Shown here in pieces: positions 62,019 to 64,000 of a stretch of DNA of 64,000 nucleotides (within the stretch, counting starts at the first letter, position 1; the number at the start of each line of letters is the position of its first letter). Source of the stretch: Chlamydiifrater phoenicopteri (GTDB taxonomy: Bacteria > Chlamydiota > Chlamydiia > Chlamydiales > Chlamydiaceae); NCBI RefSeq assembly GCF_902807005.1, contig NZ_LR777658.1:62001-126000 (forward strand). Direction: 5' to 3'. The translations under genes and the position numbers were made by a program. The notes under the pieces were generated by a model. That model did not search any database, had not been told where the DNA came from, and saw only the letters and a list, made by a program, of their open reading frames with translations.

Positions 62019-63509
62019 TTAAGAGAAAAAGAGGGAGTATTCAGTTTTTTTTAGTAATTTTTTACGAGTATTTGAAGAAAGGGTGTTAGGAAACCATAAA
62101 TGGATTTGATCTAGTGCTTGCTCGAAGAACATTTGGTATCCATATACGATGGGGATATTTTTTTTCTGCGCCAGCAGGATATTGGGGGATTTTCTAGGGA
62201 AAGTGGTTAGGTCCATAAATCGATTTGTTATGTGCATTGGTATGTCTATAGAAATGTTGGGGGGGAGTGTGGAAATTAACAAGTCGTAGGTGGTTTTTGT
62301 TGAGTAAAGATCGTCTAAGGGAAATATTTGAATAGGGTATTCTTGGGATAGGTAGGGAAATTTGTTAATGGTTCTATTGTACACAGAAACCTTTGATCCG
62401 TTAGAAGCCATTGCTAGAGCAATGGCTCTTCCTGCTCCCCCGAACCCTAGGATGGCTATTTTTTCCAAAGGAATGTTTAATCGTTGTAAGGCGCGAAGAC
62501 ATCCGATGCCATCGGTGTTAAACGCGTGGATGTGACCTTCTTGTATGACGAGAGTATTTGCAGCGCCAACTTTTTTGACAAAAGAAGATGCAGAGTCTAC
62601 AAAGGGCAAAATAGCACTCTTTAGTGGAGCTGTTACACTCAATCCCTTAAAGGGGAGGACTTTTACCATTCGCAAGATCTCTTTGAGGTCTTCTAGAGGG
62701 GTTTCTAGTTTCAAATAGCAAGTGTTAAGTCGTTTTTTCGATAGGAAATAGTTGTGAAAGATGTGTCCAATACTGTTTTTTATAGGATTTCCTATAAGGC
62801 CGAGGATTGAGGAATGCTTATTTAAGTGTCTGTAGTTATGTCTGAAGAGATCCTTGGTAGATAATTGCCCATTAGCAACGGGGGCATATCCCGGAACGTA
62901 AGCATAGTTTATAGGATTTTCTCTTATTGGAGACAAGACTCTAGAGGAAGAACCGTTTTCTCCTGAGCACAAGAATATTAGATCTTTACCTAGGTTCAGT
63001 GACTGAGAGAATAGTTCCAGGGTTTTTAAAGAAGAATTAGCTTCAATAACTACTTTATGTAGGTGGGCAAAAGATTCTCTTTTCATAGAAAAATAAATTT
63101 CTGGAAGTGTTGTGGCGTGGAGATCCTCTTGGTCAAGATGAGTAGAGCGAATAACTTTTATCTTCTTATAACATTGCAAGATTTTTGAAGTAGGAAGTGA
63201 AGGGACTGAGACATCTATATCGAGATAGTCTGGACGGAGAGAAGTTAACTTTTTTATCAGAGATAGGTAGGCATCCAAAGAGTGAAACTGTTTCTTATAT
63301 GGACAATTAATGATTATAGGAACAGTAGCAACTTCTCTAATCTTTCGTAAAACATGAAAGTCTACAGAGTTTATAGATTCTTCGGAGTTGGGAAAGATTT
63401 TATCTAATCGAAACTCTAGTAGGTCGGCAAAACATAAAGCACGCTGTATTTGTCTGATGATGGAACTTAGTGAAGATTCTGAGATGACGGCGCAAAGAAG
63501 AGACATCAA
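62019..63509 (-). CDS. aroDE: Bifunctional 3-dehydroquinate dehydratase/shikimate dehydrogenase
   Basis: A two-domain enzyme for steps three and four of the shikimate pathway. Residues 1-210 form a type I dehydroquinase: E-F-R-L-D near residue 35 and a K-V-V-I-E-A-N-S-S-L segment that should carry the Schiff-base Lys region. Residues 235-490 form shikimate dehydrogenase: G-N-P-I-K-N-S-I-G-H, the catalytic L-S-V-T-A-P-L-K, N-T-D-G-I-G, and the NADP loop G-F-G-G-A-G-R-A-I-A. The fused form is standard for Chlamydia (CT370). It overlaps aroB by 4 bp. Confidence 0.94.
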   Translation of the reverse strand: MMSLLCAVISESSLSSIIRQIQRALCFADLLEFRLDKIFPNSEESINSVDFHVLRKIREVATVPIIINCPYKKQFHSLDAYLSLIKKLTSLRPDYLDIDVSVPSLPTSKILQCYKKIKVIRSTHLDQEDLHATTLPEIYFSMKRESFAHLHKVVIEANSSLKTLELFSQSLNLGKDLIFLCSGENGSSSRVLSPIRENPINYAYVPGYAPVANGQLSTKDLFRHNYRHLNKHSSILGLIGNPIKNSIGHIFHNYFLSKKRLNTCYLKLETPLEDLKEILRMVKVLPFKGLSVTAPLKSAILPFVDSASSFVKKVGAANTLVIQEGHIHAFNTDGIGCLRALQRLNIPLEKIAILGFGGAGRAIALAMASNGSKVSVYNRTINKFPYLSQEYPIQIFPLDDLYSTKTTYDLLISTLPPNISIDIPMHITNRFMDLTTFPRKSPNILLAQKKNIPIVYGYQMFFEQALDQIHLWFPNTLSSNTRKKLLKKTEYSLFFS

Positions 63510-64000
63510 AGCCCCTGAGATTTTAGAAAAGAGAAGATGATATCCTCCTGTATTTCACAACAGAACTTTCCGTCGAAGGGTTCCGGTTTGCCAATATCGT
63601 TTAGAAGCACAAACTTTGGATTTCTCTTGGTAGAGTTTTTTTTATCATGAGCCATAAAAGAGAGAATTTTTTCAGGGTCAAGATGGGCTTCCAGAAAATT
63701 CTTTTCGTATAATTCATGAAAAGAAGTTGGGAGATCAAAAATTTGCAAAGAGTCTTTCAACTGCGTGAGCATAAAGTGGGAAGACCTTCTGCTTATTTCC
63801 ATTGTTAAGGCTGTCTCTAGAACCATTCCCAAAGATATGGCGTGTCCATGAGAGACTTTTGGAGAGTAAAAAGCTTCTAAAGCATGTCCTAAAGTATGGC
63901 CAAAATTTAAGATGTTTCTTCTACATTTACCGTCCAAGTCAGAGGCTACTACAGAAGTTTTGATCTGGTTGTTTTTAGCTACAAGTATATTGAGAGTGGC
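63506..64000 (-). CDS. aroB: 3-Dehydroquinate synthase (C-terminal part)
   Basis: Converts DAHP to 3-dehydroquinate. The 5' end lies beyond base 64000; the frame is open to the edge. The visible 164 codons contain N-F-G-H-T-L-G-H-A-L-E with a zinc-ligand His, and V-S-H-G-H-A-I-S-L-G-M with the second. The C-terminus shows H-D-K-K-N-S and N-P-K-F-V-L-L. It overlaps aroDE by 4 bp, suggesting coupled translation. Confidence 0.94.
   Translation of the reverse strand, partial: ATLNILVAKNNQIKTSVVASDLDGKCRRNILNFGHTLGHALEAFYSPKVSHGHAISLGMVLETALTMEISRRSSHFMLTQLKDSLQIFDLPTSFHELYEKNFLEAHLDPEKILSFMAHDKKNSTKRNPKFVLLNDIGKPEPFDGKFCCEIQEDIIFSFLKSQGL

Noticed and set aside
1..64000. CRISPR arrays, insertion sequences, prophage or plasmid elements
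   Set aside because: No repeated spacer-like units, transposase genes, integrase islands (the only recombinase is housekeeping XerD) or terminal repeats were seen.

Overview
This AT-rich window is from a member of the Chlamydiaceae. The gene order from htrA through nrdAB, infC-rpmI-rplT-pheS, ftsH, pnp-rpsO, three DUF720 genes, map, the sulfate-permease-like gene, cpa (CPAF) and ispH to the second type III translocon (CopD2/CopB2/LcrH2) matches, as I remember it, the Chlamydia trachomatis run CT823-CT864. Then come xerD, pgi, mdh, a D-amino-acid-dehydrogenase-like gene and aroDE-aroB, matching CT378-CT369 in reverse, as in C. pneumoniae. Several genes (an M20 peptidase, a 201-aa exported protein, an orphan methyltransferase, an Adk-like protein, a small lysine/tyrosine-rich exported protein) are not ones I can place in the C. 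trachomatis list. The source is therefore more likely a non-trachomatis Chlamydia or a sister genus in the family. I cannot name the species. CT numbers throughout are from memory.

Layout. 1-8.4 kb: end of the HtrA protease, M20 and M16C peptidases, a DnaQ-like exonuclease, RmuC and phosphatidylserine synthase. 8.4-13.1 kb: class Ic ribonucleotide reductase nrdAB behind two NrdR-box-like sites 32 bp apart. 13.1-19.4 kb: translation and cell-wall genes (trmB, a methyltransferase, murB, nusB, infC-rpmI-rplT, pheS) with tRNA-Val and tRNA-Ser. 19.6-30.3 kb: a family-specific protein, LptG/LptF, TilS, FtsH, PNPase and S15. 30.5-36.1 kb: tadA and a run of chlamydia-specific genes, including a degenerate rhomboid-like protein, three DUF720 proteins and a CT850-like inclusion-membrane candidate. 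36-45.5 kb: map, two MarC genes, an Adk-like gene, a permease/binding-protein fusion, fumC, SulP and NhaD. 45.6-55.3 kb: CPAF, ispH, a methyltransferase, the second translocon cluster, tRNA-Leu and a small exported protein. 55.3-64 kb: xerD, pgi, mdh, a membrane protein, a DAO-family oxidoreductase, a HAD-like exported protein lacking its nucleophile, aroDE and partial aroB.

How the genes work together. The region mixes housekeeping genes (dNTP synthesis, tRNA maturation, ribosome assembly, LPS export, the shikimate pathway, an isoprenoid step) with host-interaction genes (CPAF, DUF720 proteins, CT850-like, CopB2/CopD2 with their chaperone). Packing is tight: six convergent gene pairs overlap at their 3' ends, and trmB runs into tRNA-Val. 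I found no CRISPR array, insertion sequence, prophage or clear foreign island. The window looks like a conserved chlamydial backbone with a few lineage-variable genes rather than one holding a wholly new system. The best second looks are the ltuA position, the two apparently catalytically dead enzyme relatives, the lineage-variable small exported protein, and the leaders of cpa and infC.
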